From Sphingomonadaceae bacterium (GTDB lineage Bacteria; Pseudomonadota; Alphaproteobacteria; Sphingomonadales; Sphingomonadaceae): DNA of 64,000 nucleotides. The stretch lies in NCBI GenBank assembly GCA_027533105.1, contig JAPZTW010000005.1:1-64000 (forward strand), read 5' to 3'. The notes under the pieces are model-generated. The model was not told the DNA's origin and did no database searches. It was given only the letters and a program-made list of their open reading frames with translations. A program made the translations under genes and the position numbers. Below, piece by piece: positions 7,568 through 16,174 of this stretch. Every line of letters begins with the position of its first letter. Position 1 is the stretch's first letter.

Positions 7568-9058
7568 TCAGCGCATTCCTGCCAGTGCCTTTTGCCGGCG
7601 GCGCTGGACTGACGAGCCCAGCCCGATCGCCTCGCGGTATTTGGCGACCGTGCGGCGGGCGAGGTCGAAGCCCTTGGCCTTGAGCAGATCGACCAGGGTA
7701 TCGTCGGAGAGGATCGCCTTGGGATCCTCGGCATCGATCAGCGCCTTGATCGCGGCCTTGACCGCCTCGGCCGAAGCCCCACCCTCGCCATCGACCGCGC
7801 CGACGCCCGAGGTAAAGAAGTACTTCAGCTCGAAGGTGCCGCGCGGGCAGTGCAGGTACTTGTTCGAGGTGACGCGGCTGACGGTCGATTCGTGCATGCC
7901 GATCGTCTCGGCCACGGCGCGCAGGGTCAGCGGCCGCAGGTGCGAAACACCGTGGCGGAAGAAGCCGTCCTGCTGGGTGACGATCTCGCTCGCCACTTTC
8001 AGGATGGTCTTTTGCCGCTGATCGAGCGCCTTGATCAGCCAGTTGGCATCGGCCAGCTTTTCCGAAAGCCAGGCGCGCGAGCCCTTGTCATCGCAGGTGC
8101 CGCGCAGCTCGACATAATAGCCGCGGTTGACGATCAGCCGCGGCAGGGTCGCCTGGTTCAGGCTGATGTCCCACCCCCCATCAGCGCGCGGCACCAGCAG
8201 GATATCGGGCACCACCGCCTCACCCCCGCCGCGATTGAAGCGCAGGCCGGGCTTGGGATCGTAGCCGCGCAGCTCCGCCAGCATTTCGGCAAAGTCCTCG
8301 TCATCCACCCCGCACATCCGCTTGAGCCGGGGGATCTCTCCCCGCGCGAGGAGATCGAGATTTTCGAGCAGGCGGGCCATGGCGGGATCGTGGCGATCGG
8401 CCTCGATCGCCTGGAGCGCGAGGCATTCGCCCAGCGAGCGTGCGCCCACCCCGGTCGGATCGAGCGACTGGACCAGCGCCAGCGCGCTTTCCGCCTCGGC
8501 CAGGGCCACGCCCAGTTCGCCCGCCACTTCGCGCAGGGTGACGGGGAGATAGCCAGCCTCGTCCAGCTGGTCGATCAGGTAGCGGGCAACCGCGGCCAGC
8601 CGCGGATCACGGGCCTGGGCACCGAGCTGGTCGTGGAGGTGGGTGGCAAGGTCCTTGTCACTCTCGCCCCGCTCGTCGATGTCCGGCCCGTCCTCGCCCG
8701 CCGGGCCGATCCGCAGCGCCGAGCCCCATTCGCCATCGCCGGTGTCGCGATCCCGGTCGAGCGCGGTGGCATCGATATCGAGTGGCCGGTCATCGTCAGC
8801 GCGCCCTTCGGAGACCAGCTGATCGACCGGCGAGCTTTCCAGCGTGGTGCGCCGCGCCTCATCCGGCAGGTCGACTGTTTCGGGCGCGGTCGGCGCAGCC
8901 TCGCCGATCTCGAGCAAGGGATTGGCGTCCAGCGCCTCACCAATGAAGGCCTCGATTTCGAGGTTGGACAGCGCCAGCAGCTTGATCGCCTGCTGGAGCT
9001 GGGGGGTCATCACCAGCGATTGGGACTGGCGTAAGTCGAGGCGAGGCCCAAGCGCCAT
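7568..9058 (-). CDS. rpoN: RNA polymerase sigma-54 factor
   Basis: A 496-residue sigma-54. Region I is the Gln/Leu-rich LRQSQSLVMTPQLQQAIKLL at the N-terminus, followed by an acidic region II. The core-binding and HTH segments carry MHESTVSRVTSNKYLHCPRG, and the C-terminal RpoN box reads ARRTVAKYRE, which contacts the -24 promoter element. All expected regions are intact. lptB lies 14 bp upstream on the same strand, the classic proteobacterial lptB-rpoN order. No ribosome-hibernation factor or PTS-Ntr gene follows; instead the amidohydrolase starts 43 bp downstream. Confidence 0.97.
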   Translation of the reverse strand: MALGPRLDLRQSQSLVMTPQLQQAIKLLALSNLEIEAFIGEALDANPLLEIGEAAPTAPETVDLPDEARRTTLESSPVDQLVSEGRADDDRPLDIDATALDRDRDTGDGEWGSALRIGPAGEDGPDIDERGESDKDLATHLHDQLGAQARDPRLAAVARYLIDQLDEAGYLPVTLREVAGELGVALAEAESALALVQSLDPTGVGARSLGECLALQAIEADRHDPAMARLLENLDLLARGEIPRLKRMCGVDDEDFAEMLAELRGYDPKPGLRFNRGGGEAVVPDILLVPRADGGWDISLNQATLPRLIVNRGYYVELRGTCDDKGSRAWLSEKLADANWLIKALDQRQKTILKVASEIVTQQDGFFRHGVSHLRPLTLRAVAETIGMHESTVSRVTSNKYLHCPRGTFELKYFFTSGVGAVDGEGGASAEAVKAAIKALIDAEDPKAILSDDTLVDLLKAKGFDLARRTVAKYREAIGLGSSVQRRRQKALAGMR

Positions 9059-9072
9059 AAAAGAGGCCCGCC

Positions 9073-9849
9073 CTAAAGCGTGAAGCCCTCGCCCAGGTAG
9101 AGCCGACGCACGTTTTCATCGGCCACCAGCGCTTCGGGGCTGCCGGCGAACAGGACCTGGCCGCCATAGATGATGCAGCCCTTGTCGCAGATATCCAGCG
9201 TTTCGCGCACGTTGTGATCGGTGATCAGCACGCCGATGCCGCGCTGCTTGAGGTCCTTCACCAGATCGCGGATATCGCTGATCGAGAGCGGATCGATCCC
9301 CGCAAAGGGCTCGTCCAGCAGCATGATCGAAGGCTTGGCGGCCAGGGCGCGGGCAATCTCGGCGCGGCGGCGTTCCCCGCCGGACAGGGCCATGGCCGGG
9401 CTTTCGCGCAGCCGGGTCAGGCCGAATTCGCCCAGCAGGCGTTCCAGTTCCGCGCGCCGCACCTCGGCATCGGGCTCGACCAGTTCGAGCACGCAATTGA
9501 TGTTCTGTTCCACCGTCATGCCGCGAAAGATGCTGGTTTCCTGCGGCAGATAGCCCAGGCCCAGGATCGCGCGGCGATACATCGGCAGGTTGGTGACATC
9601 GACCCCGTCCATCAGGATCCGGCCCGAATCCGGCCGCACCAGCCCCATGATCGAATAGAAGCAGGTGGTCTTGCCCGCGCCGTTGGGGCCCAGCAGGCCC
9701 AGCACTTCGCCCTTGGCGACCGACAGCGAAATGTCGGTCAGGACGGCGCGCTTGTCATAGGACTTGGCGATCGAGATCACTTCCAGCCCGCCCTGCGGCA
9801 TGGCGGGGGGATCGGTGCGGGCGGCGGTGGCAAGCGCGGTGTCGGTCAT
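9073..9849 (-). CDS. lptB: LPS export ABC transporter ATPase LptB
   Basis: A 258-residue cytoplasmic ATPase that powers LPS extraction by LptFG. It has Walker A GPNGAGKTT, signature LSGGERRR, Walker B IMLLDEPFAGID and switch His in LITDHNV, plus the LptB-typical LGYLPQETSIFRGMTVEQNI. The start at ATG 9849 (MTDTALATAART) is chosen because the conserved domain begins about 20 residues later; in-frame upstream codons would add unrelated residues. lptA and lptC are not upstream here, since the neighbour is a divergent membrane gene. The divergent region holds a TTTACCAT direct repeat. Confidence 0.95.
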   Translation of the reverse strand: MTDTALATAARTDPPAMPQGGLEVISIAKSYDKRAVLTDISLSVAKGEVLGLLGPNGAGKTTCFYSIMGLVRPDSGRILMDGVDVTNLPMYRRAILGLGYLPQETSIFRGMTVEQNINCVLELVEPDAEVRRAELERLLGEFGLTRLRESPAMALSGGERRRAEIARALAAKPSIMLLDEPFAGIDPLSISDIRDLVKDLKQRGIGVLITDHNVRETLDICDKGCIIYGGQVLFAGSPEALVADENVRRLYLGEGFTL

Positions 9850-9950
9850 TGCAAGCCGCTGTTTAAGCGCACCAGTCGCGCTCGGCAAGGCGGCGGGGTC
9901 GCAATTGGCAAGTTTCGTGCATGGGGCATCGACGAACGGCATGAACGCAA

Positions 9951-9971
9951 CATGGTAAAGGCCATGGTAAA
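9951..9971 (-). promoter_or_regulatory. Direct repeat of TTTACCATG, CtrA-like half-sites
   Basis: On the minus strand TTTACCATG occurs twice with a 12-bp period, about 100 bp in front of lptB and of the divergent gene at 10075. The word is one base from TTAACCAT, a half-site associated with the cell-cycle regulator CtrA in alphaproteobacteria. A comparable pair with the same 12-bp period lies at 45075-45092. Binding is inferred, not shown. Confidence 0.4.
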
Positions 9972-10074
9972 CGGTGCTTGATCGCGCGGCCCATCGGTGT
10001 TTTACTCCCCCGACGAGTCCGATAATCGGCACAAGACCGCACGGACCGCTGGGGATGCTGCAAGGGGACTGGCG

Positions 10075-10455
10075 ATGATCAAGGCTTGGCAGGGCATGGC
10101 GCGATCGCAGCGCGCTTCGACCAAACCGCTCGACTGGCGCAAGCGGATGAGTGACAACATCGCCTATGCCCTGCTGGTCTATACCGGCCTCCAGATCTTC
10201 CTGACCATGGGCGCGCTACAGGTGCGCAGCGGGTCGCTGCTGCCCTATCTGGCGCTGGTCGTGCTAGTCGCGGGGATCATCCCCGCCTGCCGCAGCTTTG
10301 AACGCCGCTGGAACCGGCTGAGCGACGAACAGGCCGCCGACCCGGCCCTGGCCGGCTATTACCGGCACGACCGGACCTGGCTGTGGATCCTGGCTATCAC
10401 GCTGCCGCTGGCGCTGACCGGGCTGTTCAAACTGCTGGCCTACATCCTCGCCTGA
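10075..10455 (+). CDS. Small inner-membrane protein
   Basis: A 126-residue protein with a basic N-terminus (MIKAWQGMARSQRASTKPLDWRKR) and three hydrophobic segments, about residues 28-47, 52-67 and 102-124. The ATG at 10075 is preceded by AAGGGGA at a suitable distance; upstream in-frame codons lack a ribosome binding site. I recognise no family. It is divergent from lptB, with the TTTACCATG repeat between them, and is followed by pmbA after 60 bp. Confidence 0.6.
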   Translation: MIKAWQGMARSQRASTKPLDWRKRMSDNIAYALLVYTGLQIFLTMGALQVRSGSLLPYLALVVLVAGIIPACRSFERRWNRLSDEQAADPALAGYYRHDRTWLWILAITLPLALTGLFKLLAYILA

Positions 10456-10515
10456 TTGCCCTTTCGGCCTGCCATCCCTAGATCGGCCACTCCCCGACTG
10501 GAGTGACCGTTTCCC

Positions 10516-11862
10516 ATGCTGACCCCCGAAGCCGCCCAGAGCCGCGCCGCCGCGCTGATCGACCTTGCGCGCAAGGCCGGGGCCGACGCCGCCGACGCGA
10601 TCTATTCGGGCAGCCTGTCCGAAGGCGTGCAGGTCCGGCTGGGCAAGCTGGAAGATGTCGAGCATTCGGAAACCGAGCACCTTGACCTCAGGGTCTTTGT
10701 CGGCAGCCGCTCCGCCTCGATCAGATCAAGCGACCTGTCGGATACGGCGCTGGCCGAACTGGCCGCGCGGGCAGTCGACATGGCCCGCGCCGCGCCAGAG
10801 GACCGCTATGCCGGGCTGGCCCCCGAAGACCTGCTGCTGCGCGCCGCGCCTGTCGCACTCGATCTTGACGATCCGGCCGAACCCAGCCCGGCGAACCTGC
10901 GCGAGCGGGCGCTGGCCGCCGAGGATGCCGCGCGCGCGGTGGCCGGCGTGACCAACAGCGAAGGCGGGTCGGCCAGCTTTTCGCGCCGGGTCATGGCGCT
11001 GGTCACCAGCCACGGATTTGCCGGGGCCTATGCCGGAACCAGCCATTCCTCCAGCGCGGTAGTGATTGCCGGGACCGGCGATGCGATGCAGCGCGACTAT
11101 GACTGGCGCACCGCCCGCCACCTGGCCGACCTGCCCGTGCCCGAGACAATCGGGCAGGAAGCGGGCGAGCGGGCCGTGCGCCGGGTCAATCCGGGCCGGC
11201 TCAAGAGCGGCCCCATGCCGGTGGTGTTCGATCCGCGGGTGGGCGGGGGCCTGCTGGGCCACCTTGCCGGCGCGATGTCGGGCAATGCGATTGCCCGGCG
11301 CGCCAGCTTCCTGCTCGACCGCGATGGTGCGCAGATCTTTGCCCCCGGCATCACGATTATTGACGATCCGCTGCGGCTGCGCGGGCTCTCCTCGCGACCC
11401 TTCGATGGCGAGGGGCTGCCGGTGGCGCGCCGCGCGCTGGTGGAGGACGGGCGGTTGACCGGCTGGCTGATGGACAGCGCCGCCGCCCGCCAACTGGGCG
11501 GCCAGCCGACCGGCCACGCCGTGCGCGGGGCGGGCGGATCGCCCGGGGTCGGCACCAGCAACCTGCACCTTGAACCGGGCAACATGACCCCGGCCGAATT
11601 GATGGCCGACATTGCCGACGGGGTCTATGTCACCGAACTGATCGGGCACGGCGTCAACGGGGTGACCGGCGATTACAGCCGGGGCGCATCGGGCTATCGC
11701 ATCGTCAATGGCCAGCTGGCCGGACCGGTGGCCGAATTCACCGTGGCCGGCAACCTGATCGACATGTTCGCCGCGCTGATCCCGGCCAATGACCTGGAAT
11801 GGTATCGCAGCGTCAACGTGCCGACCCTGCGGGTCGATGGCATGACCGTGGCGGGCGATTGA
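10516..11862 (+). CDS. pmbA: TldE/PmbA-type metalloprotease subunit
   Basis: A 448-residue member of the TldD/TldE family. TldE (PmbA) forms a heterodimer with TldD and cuts small peptides, including leader peptides of modified peptides and unfolded protein ends. The chain has the family features VQVRLGKLEDVEHSE, SRRVMALVTSHGF and the C-terminal GVYVTELIGHGVNGVTGDYSRGASG, here lacking the HExxxH zinc motif, as expected for the E subunit. The D subunit is at 42662-44095, about 31 kb away. The stop is 5 bp before the GNAT gene. Confidence 0.93.
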   Translation: MLTPEAAQSRAAALIDLARKAGADAADAIYSGSLSEGVQVRLGKLEDVEHSETEHLDLRVFVGSRSASIRSSDLSDTALAELAARAVDMARAAPEDRYAGLAPEDLLLRAAPVALDLDDPAEPSPANLRERALAAEDAARAVAGVTNSEGGSASFSRRVMALVTSHGFAGAYAGTSHSSSAVVIAGTGDAMQRDYDWRTARHLADLPVPETIGQEAGERAVRRVNPGRLKSGPMPVVFDPRVGGGLLGHLAGAMSGNAIARRASFLLDRDGAQIFAPGITIIDDPLRLRGLSSRPFDGEGLPVARRALVEDGRLTGWLMDSAAARQLGGQPTGHAVRGAGGSPGVGTSNLHLEPGNMTPAELMADIADGVYVTELIGHGVNGVTGDYSRGASGYRIVNGQLAGPVAEFTVAGNLIDMFAALIPANDLEWYRSVNVPTLRVDGMTVAGD

Positions 11863-11867
11863 GCGCG

Positions 11868-12398
11868 ATGCGGATCCGCCCGGTCGATCCCGCCGATGCG
11901 GCGGAAATCGCGGCGATCTATGCCCACCACGTGCTGCATGGCACGGCCAGTTACGAAACTGTCCCGCCCGATGCGGCCGAGATCGGCCAGCGCATGGCGC
12001 GCGTGCTGAGCCATAGCTGGCCCTGGCTGGTGGCCGAGGATGAAGCTGGCGCACTGCTGGGCTATGCCTATGCCACCCAGTTCCGCGACCGGGCGGCCTA
12101 TCGCTATGTCTGCGAGGATTCGATCTACATCCGTGACGATGCACGTGGGCAGGGCGTGGGCAAGGCGCTGCTCGGCGCGCTCATTGCGGCCTGCGAGGAA
12201 GCCGGTTTCCGCCAGATGGTGGCGGTGATCGGCGGGGCAGAACCAGCCTCGGCCGCGCTCCACGCCCGGCTGGGCTTTGCCGAGGCCGGGCGGCTGAGCG
12301 GCATCGGGCGCAAGCAGGGCCGCTGGCTCGACACGCTCTACATGCAGCGCAGCCTCGGGCCGGGCAGCACCGCCGCGCCGGAAGTCGAGCCGGTTTGA
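11868..12398 (+). CDS. GNAT N-acetyltransferase, phosphinothricin-acetyltransferase-like
   Basis: A 176-residue cytoplasmic acetyltransferase. The acetyl-CoA site is SIYIRDDARGQGVGKALL (motif A, R/Q-x-x-G-x-G/A), followed by VAVIGGAEPASAALHARLGFAEAG, the arrangement of the phosphinothricin/methionine-sulfone acetyltransferase group. The N-terminal IRPVDPADAAEIAAIYAHHV also fits. The physiological acceptor is probably an amino acid or analogue; I cannot tell which. The ATG at 11868 lies 5 bp after pmbA, so the two are likely cotranscribed. The last 15 residues are low-complexity. Confidence 0.88.
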   Translation: MRIRPVDPADAAEIAAIYAHHVLHGTASYETVPPDAAEIGQRMARVLSHSWPWLVAEDEAGALLGYAYATQFRDRAAYRYVCEDSIYIRDDARGQGVGKALLGALIAACEEAGFRQMVAVIGGAEPASAALHARLGFAEAGRLSGIGRKQGRWLDTLYMQRSLGPGSTAAPEVEPV

Positions 12399-12415
12399 CC
12401 AGCATCAATTACGGG

Positions 12416-12457
12416 CTTGGCAATTCCCTTCATTAGCGGCTTAATCGGACGATTAAG
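12416..12457 (+). promoter_or_regulatory. Promoter with perfect 8-bp inverted repeat before first monooxygenase
   Basis: CTTGGCA at 12416-12422 offers a -35-like TTGGCA, and 18 bp later TTAATC could be the -10. The -10 lies inside the perfect inverted repeat CTTAATCG-GA-CGATTAAG (12440-12457), 18 bp before the ATG at 12476. The placement suits a repressor that blocks RNA polymerase. The second monooxygenase gene has the same spacing. Confidence 0.6.
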
Positions 12458-12475
12458 AGCGAAGGGAGAGTCGCC

Positions 12476-14020
12476 ATGAACGCAATCGCCACGGCCCCGG
12501 CCACCGAAGTGACCCATGTCGATGTGCTGATCGTCGGCGCGGGGATTTCAGGGATCGGTTCGGCCTATCACCTGCAGGACCAGTGCCCCGGCAAGTCCTA
12601 TGTGATCCTGGAAATGAAGGACACCTATGGCGGGACCTGGGAAACCCACAAGTATCCCGGCGTGCGTTCGGACAGCGACCTTTACACCTTCGGCTATCGC
12701 TTCAAGCCCTGGATCGGCGCGCCGATCGCCAGTGCCGAGGAAATCCTGAAATACATGGGCGAGGTGATTGAGGAGAACGGGATCGCCCCGCATATCCGCT
12801 ATGGCCACCGCATCACGAAGGCTTCGTGGGACAGCAAGGCCAACCTCTGGACGGTCGAGGCGACCCGCTCGAGCGACGGGGCCAAGGTGGCCTTCACCTG
12901 CAACTTCCTGTGGATGTGCCAGGGCTATTACGATCACGAAAAGCCCTACATGCCCGACTGGCCGGGGATGGACCGCTACCAGGGCCTGCTGATCCACGCC
13001 CAATTGTGGGACCCCAAGATCGACTATACCGGCAAGCGTGTGCTGGTGATCGGATCGGGCGCGACCGCCGCGACGGTGATTCCCGCCTTTGCCGAAAAGG
13101 CCGCGCACGTGACCATGCTGCAACGCTCGCCGACCTATTTCTTCTGCAGCGAGAACAAGAATGAACTGGCCGACAAGCTGCGCGCCGGCGGGATCGACGA
13201 ACCGACCATCCACCGGGTGGTCCGCGCCCAGATCATGCACGACCAGGCCGTGATGACCCAGCGCTGCATCGATGAGCCCGAAGTGGTGATCGAGGAACTG
13301 CGGATGCTGGTCCGCGCCTTCAGCGGCAAGGAAGACTTCGAGTTCGAACCGCACTTCACGCCGAAGTACCGCCCCTGGCAGCAGCGGCTGGCCTTCTGCC
13401 CCGAGGGCGACATCTTCCGCGCCGCCGTGGAAGGCAAGCTGACGGTCCATACCGACGAGCTGGAAACCTTCACCGAGAAGGGCGTGCGCACCAAGTCGGG
13501 CCAAGAGATCGAGGCCGACATCATCGTCGCCGCCACCGGCTTCAACCTCTTGATGATGGGCGGCATCCCGTTCTTCGTCGACGGCCAGCGGGTCGATTGG
13601 CACGAGACGATCAACTATCGCGGGATGATGTTCACGGGCGTGCCTAACATGGCCTGGGTCATGGGCTATTTCCGGGCGAGCTGGACCCTGCGGGTCGACA
13701 TGATGGGCGATTTCGTCTGCAAGCTGCTGAACCACATGGATGCGAAGGGCATCAAGCGGGTCGAAGTGGCGCTGCGCGACGAAGACCGCGACATGGCACT
13801 GCATGACTGGATCGAAAGCGACAACTTCAACCCCAGCTACCTGATGCGCGGGCTGAAGCAGATGCCGCGCCGCGGCGACAAGCCGGAATGGCGGCATAAC
13901 CAGGACTATTGGGCCGAGCGCGGCGAGATTCCCAATATCGACCTGACCGGCGCGGAGTTCGTCTATGACGGCCAGCGCAGCAAGCAAGGCGCGACGCCAA
14001 GGGAGACCGAAGCCGCCTAG
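12476..14020 (+). CDS. Flavin monooxygenase, Baeyer-Villiger type (copy 1)
   Basis: A 514-residue FAD- and NADPH-dependent monooxygenase. The FAD Rossmann motif is GAGISGIGSAYHL from residue 21, followed by GGTWETHKYPG (52-62). The segment Y168-Q-G-L-L-I-H174-A-Q-L-W178-D matches the type I Baeyer-Villiger fingerprint FxGxxxHxxxW(P/D), with Tyr for the first Phe. The NADPH motif is VLVIGSGATAATV. The ATG at 12476 is preceded by AAGGGAGAG. The likely reaction inserts oxygen next to a carbonyl of a hydrophobic ketone, or oxygenates N or S; the substrate is unknown. A paralogue follows after 92 bp. Confidence 0.88.
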   Translation: MNAIATAPATEVTHVDVLIVGAGISGIGSAYHLQDQCPGKSYVILEMKDTYGGTWETHKYPGVRSDSDLYTFGYRFKPWIGAPIASAEEILKYMGEVIEENGIAPHIRYGHRITKASWDSKANLWTVEATRSSDGAKVAFTCNFLWMCQGYYDHEKPYMPDWPGMDRYQGLLIHAQLWDPKIDYTGKRVLVIGSGATAATVIPAFAEKAAHVTMLQRSPTYFFCSENKNELADKLRAGGIDEPTIHRVVRAQIMHDQAVMTQRCIDEPEVVIEELRMLVRAFSGKEDFEFEPHFTPKYRPWQQRLAFCPEGDIFRAAVEGKLTVHTDELETFTEKGVRTKSGQEIEADIIVAATGFNLLMMGGIPFFVDGQRVDWHETINYRGMMFTGVPNMAWVMGYFRASWTLRVDMMGDFVCKLLNHMDAKGIKRVEVALRDEDRDMALHDWIESDNFNPSYLMRGLKQMPRRGDKPEWRHNQDYWAERGEIPNIDLTGAEFVYDGQRSKQGATPRETEAA

Positions 14021-14053
14021 CGCGCGCGCCCGGAGCGCGGGGCACATTACCAG

Positions 14054-14094
14054 CTTGGCATTTGCGCGGTTTGGGCGCTTACTCGGTCCATAAG
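14054..14094 (+). promoter_or_regulatory. Promoter of second monooxygenase, same architecture as the first
   Basis: CTTGGCA at 14054-14060 is followed after 18 bp by TTACTCGG. CTTA (14078-14081) and TAAG (14091-14094) flank the element, so it is a diverged version of the inverted repeat at 12440-12457. It lies 18 bp before the ATG at 14113. The shared spacing suggests that promoter and operator were duplicated with the gene. Confidence 0.5.
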
Positions 14095-14112
14095 GGACTG
14101 GGAGAATCGCCG

Positions 14113-15645
14113 ATGAACGCTATCGCAGCAGCCGCCAGGCCGGCGGCCGAGACCGCCCATTTCGATGTGCTGATCGTCGGGGCCGGGGTGGCCGGGATCG
14201 GCTCCGCGGTCCACCTGACGCAGCAATGCCCCGGCAAGACCTTCGCGATCCTCGAAATGAAGGACACTTTCGGCGGAACCTGGGCAACTTACCAGTACCC
14301 TGGGATCCGCTCCGATTCCGATCTCTATACCTACGGCTACCGCTTCAAGCCGTGGGTTGGCCCGCCGATCGCGAGCGGCGAGGCGATCCGCGAATACATG
14401 GGCGAGGTGATCGAGGAATACGGCCTTGCCCCGCACCTCCGCTATGGCCACCGCATCAGCCACGCCGCGTGGTCGAGCGCGGACAAGCTCTGGACGGTGA
14501 AGGCGACCCGCAGCGACCGGACCAGCGCCGATTTCACCTGCAACTTCCTGTGGATGTGCCAGGGCTATTATGACCACGAGACCCCCTATATGCCCGACTG
14601 GCCGGGGGCCGAGCAGTTCGGCGGCCTGCTGGTCCACGCCCAGCTGTGGGATCCCAAGACCGACTATGCCGGCAAGCGGGTGGTGGTGATCGGTTCGGGC
14701 GCTTCGGCGGCAACGATCATTCCGGCGATGGCCGACAAGGCCGCCAAGGTGACCATGCTGCAGCGCTCGCCAACCTATTACTGGTGTATGCCGAACGCCA
14801 ACGAGCTGGCCGACCGGCTGCACCAGATCGGGATCGACGAGCCGACCATCCACCGCGTGGTGCGCGAACAGGTCAATCACGATTTCCGCGAGCTGGTCCG
14901 CCGCTGCGTGGAGGAGCCCGACGCGGTGTTCGAGGAATTGAAGGACCTGATCCGCCAGCACGCGGGCGAGGATTTCGAATTCGAACCGCATTTCACCCCG
15001 CGCTATCGGGTGTGGCAGCAGCGCATGGCGATCGTCCCCGATGGCGACATGTTCGCGGCGATCGCGGCGGGCAAGGTCGATGTCGTTACCGACGAGATCG
15101 ACCATTTCACCGCCGACAGCATCGTCACCAGGGATGGGACCGTGATCCCGGCCGACGTCGTGATCGCCGCGACCGGGTTCCGGCTCAAGGTGATGGGGGG
15201 GATCGCCTTCTCGGTCGATGGCAAGCCGGTCGATTTCTCCCAGACGGTCAGCTGGCGCGGGATGATGTTCTCCGATGTCCCGAACCTGGCCTGGATGATG
15301 GTCTACTTCCGCGCTTCCGCCACGCTGCGGGTCGACCTGATCGGCGACTTCGTCTGTCGCCTGCTGAATCACATGGACCAGCACGGAGTGCGCCAGGCCG
15401 AGGTGCGGATCCCCGATGCCGATGCGCACCTGCCGCGGTTGCCGTGGATCGAGGAAGACAACTTCAACCCGACCTACCTCAAGCGCGACCTCGACAAGCT
15501 GCCCAAGCGGATCGACCGCCCTGAATGGCGCGACAGCCAGGACTACTGGTACGACCGGGAAGCCTGGCCGCTGATCGACCTCGACGGGCCGGAATTCGTC
15601 TATGACGGGGTGCGCGCGGCGCAGCGGCTCAGCGAAGTCGCCTAG
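14113..15645 (+). CDS. Flavin monooxygenase, Baeyer-Villiger type (copy 2)
   Basis: A 510-residue paralogue of the preceding gene, alike along its whole length, with FAD motif GAGVAGIGSAVHL, GGTWATYQYPG and NADPH motif VVVIGSGASAATI. Here the fingerprint F169-G-G-L-L-V-H175-A-Q-L-W179-D fits the Baeyer-Villiger consensus without substitution. The ATG at 14113 was chosen because it gives the same N-terminus (MNAIA...) as copy 1. The tandem pair probably accepts related but different ketones. Thioesterase, SDR and crotonase genes follow, suggesting the oxygenated product enters CoA-dependent breakdown. Confidence 0.9.
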   Translation: MNAIAAAARPAAETAHFDVLIVGAGVAGIGSAVHLTQQCPGKTFAILEMKDTFGGTWATYQYPGIRSDSDLYTYGYRFKPWVGPPIASGEAIREYMGEVIEEYGLAPHLRYGHRISHAAWSSADKLWTVKATRSDRTSADFTCNFLWMCQGYYDHETPYMPDWPGAEQFGGLLVHAQLWDPKTDYAGKRVVVIGSGASAATIIPAMADKAAKVTMLQRSPTYYWCMPNANELADRLHQIGIDEPTIHRVVREQVNHDFRELVRRCVEEPDAVFEELKDLIRQHAGEDFEFEPHFTPRYRVWQQRMAIVPDGDMFAAIAAGKVDVVTDEIDHFTADSIVTRDGTVIPADVVIAATGFRLKVMGGIAFSVDGKPVDFSQTVSWRGMMFSDVPNLAWMMVYFRASATLRVDLIGDFVCRLLNHMDQHGVRQAEVRIPDADAHLPRLPWIEEDNFNPTYLKRDLDKLPKRIDRPEWRDSQDYWYDREAWPLIDLDGPEFVYDGVRAAQRLSEVA

Positions 15646-15727
15646 TCCCGGCGGTCCTCGACGCCAGCTTGGCGCAACCAGCGCCAGGGGAATTGCCAGC
15701 GCCCGATCTTTGCGCCAGAAAGTTGCA

Positions 15728-16174
15728 ATGAGCAACGCAATGATCTGGTGGGGCGGAGTGCATCCGCCGCTGCAACCCATGACCGCGCTGGGCGAAAATG
15801 CCCTGCCCGGCCATATCGGCATCGAATTCGTCGATTGCGGCGATGACTGGATCCGCGCGCGGATGCCGGTGGACGAACGGACCCAGCAGCCGTTCAAGCG
15901 GCTTCACGGCGGGGCCTCGGTCGCGCTGGCCGAAACGATCGGTTCGGTCGCGGCGAGTTACTGCGTCGACCGGGAAAAGTTCGTTGCGGTCGGCATGGAA
16001 ATCAACGCCAACCACATCCGCCCGGCCTATTCCGGCTGGGTCTATGCCACGGCCCGGCCCGAGGCGCTGGGCCGCACCACCCAGGTCTGGTCGATCCGGA
16101 TCGAGGATGAGGCGGGCAAGCTGATCTGCATCTCGCGCTTCACGGTTGCGGTGATCCCGGCAGAGCGCAAGTGA
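15728..16174 (+). CDS. PaaI-type hotdog-fold thioesterase
   Basis: A 148-residue hotdog protein with the catalytic-loop signature RLHGGASVALAETIGSVAA (HGG followed by the acidic residue in AET) and the C-terminal strands WSIRIEDEAGKLICISRFTVAV. Members hydrolyse acyl- or aryl-CoA esters. ATG 15728 (MSNAMIWWGG) is taken as the start; an ATG 12 bp later is possible, and neither has a strong ribosome binding site. The stop overlaps the GTG of the following SDR gene (GTGA). Its place in the block suggests it releases CoA from a pathway intermediate. Confidence 0.85.
   Translation: MSNAMIWWGGVHPPLQPMTALGENALPGHIGIEFVDCGDDWIRARMPVDERTQQPFKRLHGGASVALAETIGSVAASYCVDREKFVAVGMEINANHIRPAYSGWVYATARPEALGRTTQVWSIRIEDEAGKLICISRFTVAVIPAERK

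Noticed and set aside
12548..15897. Two long minus-strand frames opposite the flavin monooxygenases
   Set aside because: They mirror conserved codons of the two paralogues and have no start signal of their own.
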